A DNA stretch of 64,000 bases from Actinomycetota bacterium (GTDB lineage: Bacteria > Actinomycetota > Acidimicrobiia > Acidimicrobiales > Ilumatobacteraceae): positions 1-64,000 of the forward strand of contig VFZC01000007.1 in NCBI GenBank assembly GCA_016871355.1, written 5' to 3'. Shown in pieces: positions 1-8,786 of this stretch (its first letter is position 1; each line of letters opens with the position of its first letter). The translations under genes were made by a program, and so were the position numbers. The notes under the pieces were generated by a model. That model saw nothing but the letters and a program-made list of their open reading frames with translations. It made no database searches and was not told the origin of the DNA.

Positions 1-467
1 CAACCGGCTCGATCGAGCACACGACCCTGATCGAACGGATCGAAGAAGCGGTCGATTCGGCCGCCGTCGAACTCTCCGACCACGACGTGGGCCGGCAGTC
101 CGATGCCGGCCAAGGGCACACCGAGTCGCGCACCCACTTCGATCATGACGACCGACAGCGAGATCGGAATTCCACGGCCCGATCGCAGAACCTGGTCGAG
201 AAACGAATTGGTCGGGTCGTAGTACGTCTCGGTGTTGCCGCGCAGGCGACCCTCACCACCGAACAGGAACTCGGCCACGCCCGCCGCCGTCGGCGTGGGA
301 ACCGCTCCGGCCAGATCGTCGAGGGTGGCGAGGTGATCGATCACGTCGAACGACACCGGTCCGGCCGTCTCCTGGATGCCCCACGACATGACGAGGGCCG
401 CTTCGCCGACCGAGAACGAGGGAGCCGCAATGATACGAGCGAACTCTTCCACCGCGAACGACTCCAC
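1..467 (-). CDS. SirB1-like transglutaminase-fold protein (partial, 3' end beyond window)
   Basis: The minus-strand frame stays open from a GTG at 467 to the window edge, giving about 155 residues. The text includes RGIPISLSVVMIEVGARLG followed by PLAGIGLPAHVVVGEFDGG, the hallmark stretch of the SirB1/transglutaminase-like family. In that family a cysteine-protease fold is often followed by TPR-like helices, but members frequently lack the catalytic Cys and their role is unknown. The GTG is the first plausible start after an in-frame stop at 486-488, and the box AGGGTA (475-480; TACCCT on this strand) lies 7 nt upstream of it. It is divergent from the acyl-CoA ligase with only 32 bp between start codons. 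The C-terminal part is not visible. Confidence 0.75.
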   Translation of the reverse strand, partial: MESFAVEEFARIIAAPSFSVGEAALVMSWGIQETAGPVSFDVIDHLATLDDLAGAVPTPTAAGVAEFLFGGEGRLRGNTETYYDPTNSFLDQVLRSGRGIPISLSVVMIEVGARLGVPLAGIGLPAHVVVGEFDGGRIDRFFDPFDQGRVLDRAG

Positions 468-499
468 GCATTCGAGGGTAGGCCACTACTCTGCGACGC
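468..499. promoter_or_regulatory. Back-to-back leaderless-type divergent promoter
   Basis: This 32-bp gap separates two divergent start codons. TACTCT (487-492) sits 7 nt before the ATG at 500. On the other strand TACCCT (plus-strand AGGGTA, 475-480) sits 7 nt before the GTG at 467. Both fit a -10 box placed for transcription to start at the first base of the start codon. Any -35 element would fall inside the neighbouring gene. Inference from spacing only. Confidence 0.5.
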
Positions 500-2050
500 A
501 TGTACCTCGGAACAACTGTCGCGACCACCCCCGGCAAGCCGGCGCTCATCATGGCGGGATCCGGATACACCCAGACGTTCGCCCAGCTCGACGCCGCCGC
601 CAACCGACTGTCGCAGTTGTTGCGGTCAGCCGGGCTGCAGCCGGGCGATCACGTGGCCATCTGCATGGAGAACCACGATCGATTCCTCGAGGTGCTCTGG
701 GGCTGTCATTACGCCGGGCTGATCTACACCGCCGCGTCATCGCGCCTCACCAGCAACGAACTCTCGTACATCATCAACGACTGCGCGGCCAAGGTCTTCA
801 TCACCTCGAAGTACAAAGCCGATCAGGCCGCCGAGATCGTCGCCCCCACCCCCAACGTCGCCCTGCGCCTGATGCTTGACGGCACGATCCCGGGCTACGA
901 GTCGTACGAAGACGCGGTCACGCGCTTCCCCGCCGACCCGCTTCCCAATCGCTTGGCCGGCAACGACATGTTGTATTCGTCGGGCACGACCGGCCTCCCC
1001 AAGGGCGTCGCCAAACCCTTCGACGGGACTCCGCTCGAAACGTCTTCCGGCTCGGTGTCGGGCATGCTCGGGATGCTCTTCGGGTTCACGGCCGACAGCA
1101 TCTACCTCTCACCGGCGCCGATGTACCACGCCGCCCCGTTGCGTTTCACGATGGCCGCTCAGGCCACGGGCGCGACCGCTGTGGTCATGGAACACTTCGA
1201 CGCCGAGGAATACCTGAAGGCGGTCGAGGCTCACAAGGTCACGCACAGCCAGGTGGTGCCCACGATGTTCGTGCGCATGCTGAAGCTCGACGACGCCGTT
1301 CGCACCAAGTACGACGTCTCGTCGATTCAGTGCGTCATCCACGCCGCTGCGCCCTGCCCCATCCCGGTCAAGAAGCAGATGATCGAATGGTTCGGCCGCG
1401 TGATCCACGAATACTACGCCGGCACCGAAGGCAACGGTTTCGTGTACTGCAACAGCGACATGTGGCTCGGTCACGAGGGCACGGTCGGTATGCCGGTCGG
1501 TTGCACGATTCACATCTGCAACGACGAAGGCGAAGAACTGCCCGCGTACGAGAGTGGCACCATCTTCTTCGAAGGTGGCGCCACGTTCGAGTATCACAAC
1601 GATCCTGAGAAGACGAAGAGTTCGCGGCACCCCAAGGGCTGGAGCACGCTCGGCGACGTCGGCTACCTCGACAACGACGGTTTCCTGTACCTCACCGACC
1701 GCAAGGCGTACATGATCATCTCGGGTGGTGTGAACATCTACCCGCAGGAGTCCGAGAACCTGCTCGTCACGCACCCCAAGGTCGTCGACGTGGCCGTGTT
1801 CGGCGTTCCCAACGACGAGTTCGGCGAAGAGGTCAAGGCCGTGGTCCAACCCAAGGAGATGCCGGCGTCGGCCGAGGCCGCCAAGGAGCTCGAGCGCGAA
1901 CTCATCGCGTTCTGCCGCTCCAACCTGGCCGACGTGAAGTGCCCGCGCTCGATCGACTTCCGTCCCGAGTTGCCGCGTCACCCCACCGGCAAGTTGTACA
2001 AGCGTTTGCTCAAGGACGAGTACTGGAAGAACGCCGGGCGCTCGATCTAG
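500..2050 (+). CDS. Acyl-CoA synthetase (AMP-forming, FadD-like)
   Basis: This 516-residue adenylate-forming enzyme would activate a carboxylic acid with ATP and CoA. The phosphate-binding loop YSSGTTGLPKGV is at residues 159-170. The YYAGTEGNG motif, the hinge region DRKAYMIISGGVNIYP and the late catalytic lysine in HPTGK (K498) are all present, so the enzyme looks complete and active. Its compact length and PF/AP context resemble actinobacterial FadD4/FadD-type ligases, but the acid substrate cannot be read from sequence. The stop overlaps the tail of the convergent aldehyde dehydrogenase by 4 bp (ctag). The start fits the -10-like box 7 nt upstream, and no Shine-Dalgarno sequence is visible. 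Confidence 0.9.
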   Translation: MYLGTTVATTPGKPALIMAGSGYTQTFAQLDAAANRLSQLLRSAGLQPGDHVAICMENHDRFLEVLWGCHYAGLIYTAASSRLTSNELSYIINDCAAKVFITSKYKADQAAEIVAPTPNVALRLMLDGTIPGYESYEDAVTRFPADPLPNRLAGNDMLYSSGTTGLPKGVAKPFDGTPLETSSGSVSGMLGMLFGFTADSIYLSPAPMYHAAPLRFTMAAQATGATAVVMEHFDAEEYLKAVEAHKVTHSQVVPTMFVRMLKLDDAVRTKYDVSSIQCVIHAAAPCPIPVKKQMIEWFGRVIHEYYAGTEGNGFVYCNSDMWLGHEGTVGMPVGCTIHICNDEGEELPAYESGTIFFEGGATFEYHNDPEKTKSSRHPKGWSTLGDVGYLDNDGFLYLTDRKAYMIISGGVNIYPQESENLLVTHPKVVDVAVFGVPNDEFGEEVKAVVQPKEMPASAEAAKELERELIAFCRSNLADVKCPRSIDFRPELPRHPTGKLYKRLLKDEYWKNAGRSI

Positions 2051-3480
2051 GAGCCCAACACCACCATCTTGATCTCGGTCATTTCGCGGACCGAGTAGGC
2101 CGGACCTTCGCGGGTGTTCCCGCTGTCGCGCAGACCTCCGTACGGCTGCTGATCGGCGCGCCAGGTGGGGACCTCGTTCACCAACACTCCGCCGAAGTCG
2201 AGGGCGTGCACCGCTTTGAGTGCGACCGACAGATCACTCGTGAAGATGGCGGCCTGCAGTCCGAAGTCGGAATCGTTGGCCAGGCGTAGCGCCTCGTCGA
2301 CGTCGGTGTAGCGCGCGACCGCCACGACCGGTCCGAACACTTCACGGGCGCACACCTTCATGTCGGGCAACACGTCCACCAGCACCGTCGGTTGCAACAC
2401 GCCGGCCGAATCGACCGAACCACCGCAGGCCAACCTGGCCCCGGCCGCCACCGCTTCGTCGATCCAGGTCGCCACGCGATCGCGTTCGCTCGTGGAGATG
2501 AGAGCCGACACCTCGGTCGCCTCGTCGAGCGGATCGCCGACCACGAGGGTCGACACCTGCGCCACCAACTCGTCGACGAAGCGATCGGCGATCGAGTCGT
2601 GCACGAAGATGCGCTGGGTGGAGATGCACGACTGTCCGGCGTGACTGAATCCGGCCAAACGGATCTTGCTCGCGGCCGCCTTCCAGTCGCCGGAGGGTTC
2701 GATGACGACCGGAGCGTTGTTGCCCAACTCGAGTCCGACTCGCTTGCGCGGAGCCCGTGAGCGAATTCCCCAACCGACCTCGGGTGAGCCGGTGAACGTG
2801 ATGAGGGCGATGTCGGGATGGTCGACGATCGCGTTGCCCACCGTGCCACCACCACCGGTCACCACGTGAATGAAGTCGGCCGGCAGGCTGCATTCGTCGA
2901 TCAACATCTCCACCAGTCGAATCGACGAGAACGGTGTTTGTGACGCCGGCTTCAGCACAACCGGACAACCCGCTGCGATGGCCGGTCCAACCTTGTGCAC
3001 CACGAGATTGAGGGGAAAGTTGAACGGTGCGATGGCCCCCACGACGCCGATCGGCACGCGCATGGTGAAGCCGATCTTCCCTTCGCCGGCCGGGATCGCA
3101 TCGAGCGGAATCACGTCGCCGGCCAACTTGCGCGCCTCGGCGGCCGAGAACTGGAACGTTCCGACCGCCCGATCGACTTCGATACGCGCGGTGCGCAGGG
3201 GCTTGGCGGCTTCCGCAGCCACGATGCGGGCGAACTCGTCGCGATGTGACGCCAGCGCCAACGCTGCTCGGTCGAGAACTGCGGCCCGTTGGTGAAGGGG
3301 CATACCGGTTGCGAGGGCCTGGCGGGCGCGCACGACGGCACGATCGACATCGTTCGCCGAACAAGCCGGAACGGATCCGATGAGCGAACCATCGAACGGA
3401 CTGCGGACTTCGATGACGTTTCCCGTTCCCGCGAAGGTTTCGCCGGCCAGGCGGAGGCGATGAGATGGCTGAGTCGACAT
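2047..3480 (-). CDS. NAD(P)-dependent aldehyde dehydrogenase
   Basis: This 477-residue ALDH-superfamily protein would oxidise an aldehyde to the acid. The oxyanion Asn lies in APFNFP (N154), the general base Glu in LELGNN (E251) and the nucleophile in AGQSC (C285). All the expected parts are present, in the usual order and length. The C-terminal PYGGLRDSGNTREGP resembles the GapN/lactaldehyde-type branch of the family rather than betaine-aldehyde enzymes, but the substrate is not assignable. It is convergent with the acyl-CoA ligase and divergent from the glycerophosphodiesterase (21 bp apart). Confidence 0.9.
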   Translation of the reverse strand: MSTQPSHRLRLAGETFAGTGNVIEVRSPFDGSLIGSVPACSANDVDRAVVRARQALATGMPLHQRAAVLDRAALALASHRDEFARIVAAEAAKPLRTARIEVDRAVGTFQFSAAEARKLAGDVIPLDAIPAGEGKIGFTMRVPIGVVGAIAPFNFPLNLVVHKVGPAIAAGCPVVLKPASQTPFSSIRLVEMLIDECSLPADFIHVVTGGGGTVGNAIVDHPDIALITFTGSPEVGWGIRSRAPRKRVGLELGNNAPVVIEPSGDWKAAASKIRLAGFSHAGQSCISTQRIFVHDSIADRFVDELVAQVSTLVVGDPLDEATEVSALISTSERDRVATWIDEAVAAGARLACGGSVDSAGVLQPTVLVDVLPDMKVCAREVFGPVVAVARYTDVDEALRLANDSDFGLQAAIFTSDLSVALKAVHALDFGGVLVNEVPTWRADQQPYGGLRDSGNTREGPAYSVREMTEIKMVVLGS

Positions 3481-3501
3481 GTTTCAGACGATACTGATGC
3501 G
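3481..3501. promoter_or_regulatory. Divergent promoter region, overlapping -10-like boxes
   Basis: GATACT (3490-3495) lies 6 nt before the GTG at 3502. The same bases read on the minus strand give CAGTAT (3491-3496), 10 nt before the ATG at 3480. Both strands may therefore use one shared 7-bp element. Spacing argument only. Confidence 0.4.
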
Positions 3502-4251
3502 GTGAAGACGCACCGATACCTCTCGATCAACCACGACGGAGGCTTCATTCCATTCGCGCACCGTGGCGGAACCGGCTTCGCCCCCGAAAACACGATGGCG
3601 GCGTTCCGCCACGCGTACGAACTCGGCTATCGACATCTCGAGACCGACGTCCACGCGACCTCCGATGGCGTGCTGGCTGCGTTCCACGACCACGATCTGA
3701 GTCGCACCTGCGGTCGGACCGGTTCGATCGGCGAGCTCACATGGAGCGAGGTGGCCCGAGCACGGGTGTCCGACGATCACTCGATTCCACTCCTGTCCGA
3801 TCTCCTCGAAGAATTCCCCGATGCGTACTTCAACATCGACGCCAAGGCCGACACCGCAGTCGAGCCGCTCCTCACCCTGTTGCATCGCCTCGACTGCCTC
3901 GACCGCGTCTGCATCGGCTCGTTCAGCCATCGTCGCCTCGCGACCATTCGCCAGCGGGCTCGCGTCTGCACCAGTGCCAGCCCGCGTGAAGTCACGCAAT
4001 GGCTCGCCGGTTCGATTCCGAGGGGCCCCGACTGTTTCCAGGTCCCGGTGTCGCAGGGTCCGATCCCGGTGGTGACGGCCCGGTCGGTCGCCCGAGCCCA
4101 ACGCGCTGGCAAACCCGTCCACGTCTGGACCATCGACGATCCGCGCGAGATGCAACGGCTCATCGACCTGGGAGTCGACGGCATCATGACCGACGACACC
4201 GTGGCTCTCGAGCGCATCGCTCGCGCCAACGGCCTCTGGCCTAACCGCTGA
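3502..4251 (+). CDS. Glycerophosphodiester phosphodiesterase
   Basis: GDPD-family enzyme of 249 residues that would hydrolyse glycerophosphodiesters from phospholipid turnover to glycerol-3-phosphate and an alcohol. The N-terminus has the catalytic FAHRGG, then APENTMAAF, ETDVHATSDG with the metal-binding Glu/Asp, and FHDHDLSRT, which are the canonical GDPD motifs. The C-terminus has VHVWTIDDP and GVDGIMTDD, the closing strand typical of the TIM barrel. I chose the GTG at 3502 because a -10-like GATACT sits 6 nt upstream and HRG then falls near residue 20. An in-frame ATG at 3460 would place the start inside the divergent gene. No signal peptide is evident, so it is probably cytoplasmic. Its tail overlaps the P450 gene by 11 bp. 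Confidence 0.88.
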   Translation: MKTHRYLSINHDGGFIPFAHRGGTGFAPENTMAAFRHAYELGYRHLETDVHATSDGVLAAFHDHDLSRTCGRTGSIGELTWSEVARARVSDDHSIPLLSDLLEEFPDAYFNIDAKADTAVEPLLTLLHRLDCLDRVCIGSFSHRRLATIRQRARVCTSASPREVTQWLAGSIPRGPDCFQVPVSQGPIPVVTARSVARAQRAGKPVHVWTIDDPREMQRLIDLGVDGIMTDDTVALERIARANGLWPNR

Positions 4252-5464
4252 CCCGCAACTCCTTCAGCCCTCTGATCACGAAGTTCGGGTGATACTCGGG
4301 CTCACGCACGAGTTCGAGATTCGGGAAGCGATCGACGAGACCGCGCAACGAGACGTCGATCTCCTGACGTGCGAGTGGAGCGCCCACGCAGAAATGAATG
4401 CCGCCGCCGAAACCGATGTGGGCGGTGTCGCCTCGTCCGATGTCGAAGTCGTCGGGTCGGCCGAAACGACGGGGGTCGCGCTCGGCCGAGCCGAAGAGCA
4501 TGGCCACTTCGTCGCCCACCCGCATCGGTTGTCCGCAGATCTCCACACCGTCTTCGAGTACCCATCGTTCGAACAACTGGAGTGGGGCGTCGAACCGCAG
4601 GAGTTCCTCCACCGCGACGCGGGTCTCGACCTCACCGGAGACGAGTCGCTGCCACTGGTCGCGGTGGTGCATGAGAGCGCGCACGCCGTTGCCCAACGTG
4701 TTCACGGTCGCTTCGTGGCCGGCCTCGAGGAGCACCATGGTGGTCGAGACGATTTCGTCTTCGGTCAACACGTCACCCTCGTCTTCGACCCGCACCAACT
4801 CCGACACCAGAAGACCGTCGGGGTTCTTGCGCTTCTCGGCGATGAGGGCGCGGGTGTACTCGACGTACTCGGCGGCCGCGCGATCGGCCCGGGCGCTCAC
4901 GTCGTCGGTCGTGGAGAGCTCGTACATCTTGACGATGGCGTGCGACCAATCGAGTAGAGCGCGCGTATCGGATCGTGGAACGCCGAGCATCGAGCAGATG
5001 ACCGCCACCGAATACGGCTGGGCGTAGTCGGCGATGAGATCGAAATCATCGCCCTCCTCACACCGATCGAAGATTTCGGTGGACAGCGACTCGATCGCCG
5101 GACGCAAAGCCGCCACCGCGCGCGGCGTGAAGACCTTGGCCACCAAGCGACGGATACGGGTGTGATCGGGTGGCTCGAGACACAGGAGCGACCACCGCTC
5201 GTGCTGGTGGAAAGCGGCCCAACGAGAATCGGGTTCGGATCGTCCGACTTCGGCGTGCGAATAGAGATGCGAGTAACTACGCCCGAGTCGCTTGTCGCGC
5301 AACGTTTCGTAGACGTCGGAGAAGCGGGTCAAGGTCCACTGCCCGGTGGTCGGATTGCGAAAGATGGGCTTCGCTTCGCGAATCTCCGACAGCACCGAAT
5401 ACGGATCGGCGATGAAATCCGGATCGGACGGACGAAACCGCGCGATGAGATCGGAGTCGTTCAC
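4241..5464 (-). CDS. Cytochrome P450
   Basis: 407-residue soluble bacterial P450 (CYP), a haem monooxygenase needing ferredoxin or reductase partners that are not encoded nearby. The I-helix oxygen-activation motif EAGHEAT is at 247-253, with His replacing the usual second Gly position. The ExxR motif is EELLR (286-290). The haem loop FGGGIHFCVG is at 352-361, with the axial ligand C359. Length and motif spacing are normal for class I actinobacterial CYPs, so it should be functional. The substrate is unknown. Translation starts at GTG. It lies in the same direction as, and 19 bp from, the luciferase-like oxidoreductase, which may share a transcript. Confidence 0.93.
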   Translation of the reverse strand: MNDSDLIARFRPSDPDFIADPYSVLSEIREAKPIFRNPTTGQWTLTRFSDVYETLRDKRLGRSYSHLYSHAEVGRSEPDSRWAAFHQHERWSLLCLEPPDHTRIRRLVAKVFTPRAVAALRPAIESLSTEIFDRCEEGDDFDLIADYAQPYSVAVICSMLGVPRSDTRALLDWSHAIVKMYELSTTDDVSARADRAAAEYVEYTRALIAEKRKNPDGLLVSELVRVEDEGDVLTEDEIVSTTMVLLEAGHEATVNTLGNGVRALMHHRDQWQRLVSGEVETRVAVEELLRFDAPLQLFERWVLEDGVEICGQPMRVGDEVAMLFGSAERDPRRFGRPDDFDIGRGDTAHIGFGGGIHFCVGAPLARQEIDVSLRGLVDRFPNLELVREPEYHPNFVIRGLKELRVSG

Positions 5465-5483
5465 ATTCCGAGTTGCTGACCGG

Positions 5484-6647
5484 TCACGTGACCAGCGGCA
5501 TGACCTCGTGCATGAAGCGGGCCATCTGCTCGTCGGCTTTCTTGTACGAGTCTCCGAGCATGTGCGGGAAGATTGTGATGTACTCGAGGCCGATCAGATC
5601 CTTGTAGAACTGCACACCCTCGGCCACCTGCTCGGGGGTTCCGAGCAAGATCGTCTTGTTGTCGACCGACTCCTGCAACGTGGGAATGAGGCCGGGCTTG
5701 GCCGGCTTGCCGTCTTCACCCATGTAGCCACGGCTCCAGCCATACGGGCCGAGGAACTTCCAGAACTCGTCGTGGCCCGGTGTGGCGCTCTGCCAGGCCT
5801 TCTCGTACGAATCCTCGATGCGAATCGAGATGACGAGCATGCGGTTGGCACTCGGGGCCAACGTGACGCCGTCATGGGCGGCCGCGTACTTCTCGGCGTA
5901 CACGTCCCAGAACCGCTTGATGAACGAGTAGTGCTGGTTCCAGAAGACGGCCGAGTGTCCGACCTTGGCCACGTAGTCGAGCGTGGGCGGACTGGTGACC
6001 GCTTGCCAGATCTCGAACGGGTAGAGCGGACGCGGAACCAAGGTGAGGTCCTGAACCGTGCTTCCTCGGTCGGGGATGCCCGGCAACGGGATCTGGAAGT
6101 GCTTGCCCGAGAAGCTGAACGTTTCCTGGGTGAGCGAGCGACGGATGATCTCCATCGACTCCTCGAACACCTCGCGGTTGAGGTCGTCGTCGGCCGACTT
6201 CTCGGGGTTGTCGTGCGATCCGATCGACACACCCTTGTCGTTGAGGTGCAGCACCTCACGCGGTACGGTGCCGCGGCCCACGCCCAGCACACCGCGACCA
6301 CCCGACAAGTTGTGCAGGGTGGCGAAGTCTTCGGCCAGACGCATCGGGTTCCATTGCGGAACCACGTTGAACATCGCACCCAACTTGATGCGCTTGGTCT
6401 GCGCCGCGATCCAGGCCGAGATGAGCAATCCGTTGGGGATGACTTCGTAACCCTCGTACTGGAAGTGGTGTTCGGTGGTCCAGAACGATTCGAAACCGAG
6501 ACGATCGGCCTCGATGGCCGAGTTCACGTAGTCGAGCGTGGCCTTCCACATGTGCTCGTTGGTGAATCGGCGGTCCATCGGATGCGGCGGACCACCGCCC
6601 GCATCGTCCATCTCGACTCCACCGAAGAAGAAAGCGCCGACCTTCAC
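5484..6647 (-). CDS. LLM-class flavin-dependent oxidoreductase
   Basis: Luciferase-like monooxygenase family (TIM barrel using FMN or F420), about 387 residues. Recognisable pieces are WTTEHHFQYEGYEVIPNGL, the stretch IKLGAMFNVVPQWNPMRLAED and the glycine-rich GGRGVLGVGRGTVPREV, all typical of alkanal/alkane monooxygenase-like LLM proteins. I chose the GTG at 6647 because GGGAGG lies just upstream. A TTG 12 nt earlier would put that sequence inside the coding region. The spacing is rather short, so the start is uncertain. It lies between the P450 and the amidohydrolase on the same strand, which suggests shared catabolism of an unidentified organic compound. Confidence 0.85.
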   Translation of the reverse strand: MKVGAFFFGGVEMDDAGGGPPHPMDRRFTNEHMWKATLDYVNSAIEADRLGFESFWTTEHHFQYEGYEVIPNGLLISAWIAAQTKRIKLGAMFNVVPQWNPMRLAEDFATLHNLSGGRGVLGVGRGTVPREVLHLNDKGVSIGSHDNPEKSADDDLNREVFEESMEIIRRSLTQETFSFSGKHFQIPLPGIPDRGSTVQDLTLVPRPLYPFEIWQAVTSPPTLDYVAKVGHSAVFWNQHYSFIKRFWDVYAEKYAAAHDGVTLAPSANRMLVISIRIEDSYEKAWQSATPGHDEFWKFLGPYGWSRGYMGEDGKPAKPGLIPTLQESVDNKTILLGTPEQVAEGVQFYKDLIGLEYITIFPHMLGDSYKKADEQMARFMHEVMPLVT

Positions 6648-6692
6648 GAGACCTCCCAACTGCTTCGAGAGTACCAGTCGTATCCGGATCCT

Positions 6693-7934
6693 CTAGGGCC
6701 GATCGTCCATCCAATGAGTGGAGGCCGTCACCGACACCAGTCGGCCGGCGCGGTACACCCGACGGTCGACTGGAGCGTCGGCGATCGCCTCGCGAACCGA
6801 GCGCGAGCGCACCAGGAGCAGATCGGCCGGAGCGCCAGGTTCGATGTCGACGACCGCACGACCGAGCACTCGCCGGACATCGTTGCTCACCATGTCGTAC
6901 GCGACCTCTGGCCTCTGGTGAGCCGCCATCACGAGCAGCGCCGCGGTCTCGAGCGGATCGGATCGTCCGACCGGGTTGAACGGATCCTGAACGTTGTCAC
7001 CACCGGCCGCCACCACGACCCCCGCGTCGCGCAGAACATCGATGGGCGTGATGCCACGGGGCATCGCCATGTGGTGATCCCACCCTTGCAAGAAGAGATT
7101 CGTCTGCGGCAACGGAATGATGGCAACGCCGGCTCCGGCCACCCGAGCCGCCACCTCACGCTGCACACCGATGGGCTGCATCGACAGGCTCACGCAGTGG
7201 CTCGCCGCGACCGGACTCGCGAAACCACGATCGATCACCGCCGTGGCCAGATCGCGCAGTGTCAACATGTTCGCGTCGAGGGTCTCGTCCACGTGCAGAT
7301 CGACACCCACACCAGCCTCAGTCGCGGCCGACAGGGCCACATCGATCATCCCCGGACCATCGTCTTCGAGATGTGGACACCCGCCCACGAGATCGACCCC
7401 GTGCTCGAGGGCGGCCGCCAGGGCCTTGCGATTGCCAGCACCATCCGGACCACTGAGCGGGGAATGCATGAGTGCGACGACGTGAACATCGACGAGATGT
7501 TCCATGGCGCGACGGGCCGCGTGGATCGCCCGCAGATGCATGAGATCGGAGTCGGACTCCCCCACATTCACGTGCGTGCGCACGAGAGTGACGCCGGACG
7601 CCACCAACTTGGTGAGTGCTGCGACGGCACGCTCGGTCATTTCGTCGAGTCCGAACACGCCGCGTTCGGCCGCCCCGATCCACGCCTCGATGGCGCCCAT
7701 GAGGTCGCCTTTCGGATTCGGAACCTGGTGGGCCGTGAGCGCCTTGTCGAGATGAGCGTGCGGTTCGGCCAGTGCGGGCAGAACGATCCACCCGCGGCCA
7801 TCGAACTCGTCGGCGACGACGGACGAGTCGATCGACAGGTTCGCTCCCACGGCGGCGATCCGTCCAGCCGAGAGGTGCACATCGAGTGATCGACCCGTGG
7901 CGTCTACCACGTTGCGGATCAGGTGGTCGGTCAC
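6693..7934 (-). CDS. Amidohydrolase, cytosine deaminase-like
   Basis: 413-residue metal-dependent amidohydrolase. The early metal motif EPHAHLDKA, the mid-barrel DLHVDETLD, the later His in ASHCVSLS and the terminal GGDNVQDPFNPVG are the same blocks, in the same order, as in CodA-type cytosine/isoguanine deaminases. It would deaminate or open an N-heterocycle, but family members vary widely in substrate. The C-terminal GAPADLLLVRSRSVREAI is the usual composite beta-sandwich strand of amidohydrolases. The start is GTG with CAGAAT 6 nt upstream. It is divergent from an F420-type oxidoreductase. Confidence 0.85.
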   Translation of the reverse strand: MTDHLIRNVVDATGRSLDVHLSAGRIAAVGANLSIDSSVVADEFDGRGWIVLPALAEPHAHLDKALTAHQVPNPKGDLMGAIEAWIGAAERGVFGLDEMTERAVAALTKLVASGVTLVRTHVNVGESDSDLMHLRAIHAARRAMEHLVDVHVVALMHSPLSGPDGAGNRKALAAALEHGVDLVGGCPHLEDDGPGMIDVALSAATEAGVGVDLHVDETLDANMLTLRDLATAVIDRGFASPVAASHCVSLSMQPIGVQREVAARVAGAGVAIIPLPQTNLFLQGWDHHMAMPRGITPIDVLRDAGVVVAAGGDNVQDPFNPVGRSDPLETAALLVMAAHQRPEVAYDMVSNDVRRVLGRAVVDIEPGAPADLLLVRSRSVREAIADAPVDRRVYRAGRLVSVTASTHWMDDRP

Positions 7935-7940
7935 GATCTC

Positions 7941-7946
7941 ATTCTG
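7941..7946 (-). promoter_or_regulatory. Leaderless-type -10 box of the amidohydrolase
   Basis: CAGAAT on the minus strand, 6 nt before the GTG at 7934. This is the same placement as at many other unit starts in the window. Confidence 0.4.
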
Positions 7947-7979
7947 ACACGCTCCCCGTCGCGGCTCGGTGCCTCGTGA

Positions 7980-7985
7980 GAGACT
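7980..7985 (+). promoter_or_regulatory. Leaderless-type -10 box of the F420-type oxidoreductase
   Basis: GAGACT, 6 nt before the GTG at 7992. The first base departs from TANNNT, so this is a weaker match. Confidence 0.3.
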
Positions 7986-7991
7986 GCGCGA

Positions 7992-8786
7992 GTGAGGTTC
8001 GGTGTGTGGATCTATCCGGTGGCGCCAGCCGAACGGATCGTCGAAGCCATTCGCCGTCTCGACGATGCCGGTGTCGACGAGGTCTGGATCGCCGACGAAG
8101 GAGTGGCCCGCGATCCGCTCGCGTTGTTCGCCGCCGCCGCACCACTCACCTCGACGATTCGCTTCGGGGTGGGCATCACGTCACCGCTCCTGCGTCATCC
8201 CGGCGCGGTGGCGTCGACCGCGATGACCGTCGACGAATTGAGCAACGGACGACTCACGGTGGGCTGGGGCGTGGGTGGCCACGAATCACTCGAGCCGTTC
8301 GGATTGTCGACCGAACGTCCAGTTGGCGTCGTACGCGACGCACTCCGCACGGCCCGTGCGGTCATGCGAGGCCAGTCGGCAACGGACTACACACCACCTG
8401 CTCACGCCGCTCCACCGCGAGCGATTCCGCAGTTCGTCGGTGCGCGAGGCGAGCAGTTGAATCGCTTGGCTTCTCGCGAGGCCGATGGAGTCTTCCTGTC
8501 GGGATTCGAGCACCACGACATCGGTCGTGTGATCGGACTCGCTCGTTCGCACCGACCGATTGCGATCGCGCTCTACCAATCGGTGCGCTTCACCACACCG
8601 GAGGACCGCTGGTCGATCGCCGGCTCGCCGGCCTCCTTGGCCACTCGCGTCGCGTCACTCGCTTCCGAGTTCTCCCCCGACAGCCTCGGCCTCGCTCTCG
8701 TCGACGGCGCCGATCTGGGCACCATGATCGACGGCGCGATCGAGACCATCGGCCATCTGCGTTTACACTTCGCTCGTGGCGCGTGA
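7992..8786 (+). CDS. LLM-class, probably F420-dependent oxidoreductase
   Basis: 264-residue luciferase-like protein of the short, methylene-tetrahydromethanopterin-reductase-like type. The N-terminal strand RFGVWIYPVAPAERIVEA, the segment IRFGVGITSPLLRHPGAVA and the turn LSNGRLTVGWGVGG are typical of actinobacterial F420-binding LLM proteins. The cofactor and substrate are inferred from family resemblance only. It starts with GTG. Its last 11 bases overlap the start of the desaturase gene, so the two are probably translated from one message. Confidence 0.82.
   Translation: MRFGVWIYPVAPAERIVEAIRRLDDAGVDEVWIADEGVARDPLALFAAAAPLTSTIRFGVGITSPLLRHPGAVASTAMTVDELSNGRLTVGWGVGGHESLEPFGLSTERPVGVVRDALRTARAVMRGQSATDYTPPAHAAPPRAIPQFVGARGEQLNRLASREADGVFLSGFEHHDIGRVIGLARSHRPIAIALYQSVRFTTPEDRWSIAGSPASLATRVASLASEFSPDSLGLALVDGADLGTMIDGAIETIGHLRLHFARGA

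Noticed and set aside
5346-7889. Very long plus-strand open frame (847 codons)
   Set aside because: It lies antisense to the luciferase-like and amidohydrolase genes, whose motifs are clear. Its own product has no recognisable domain, and such frames are common in high-GC DNA.
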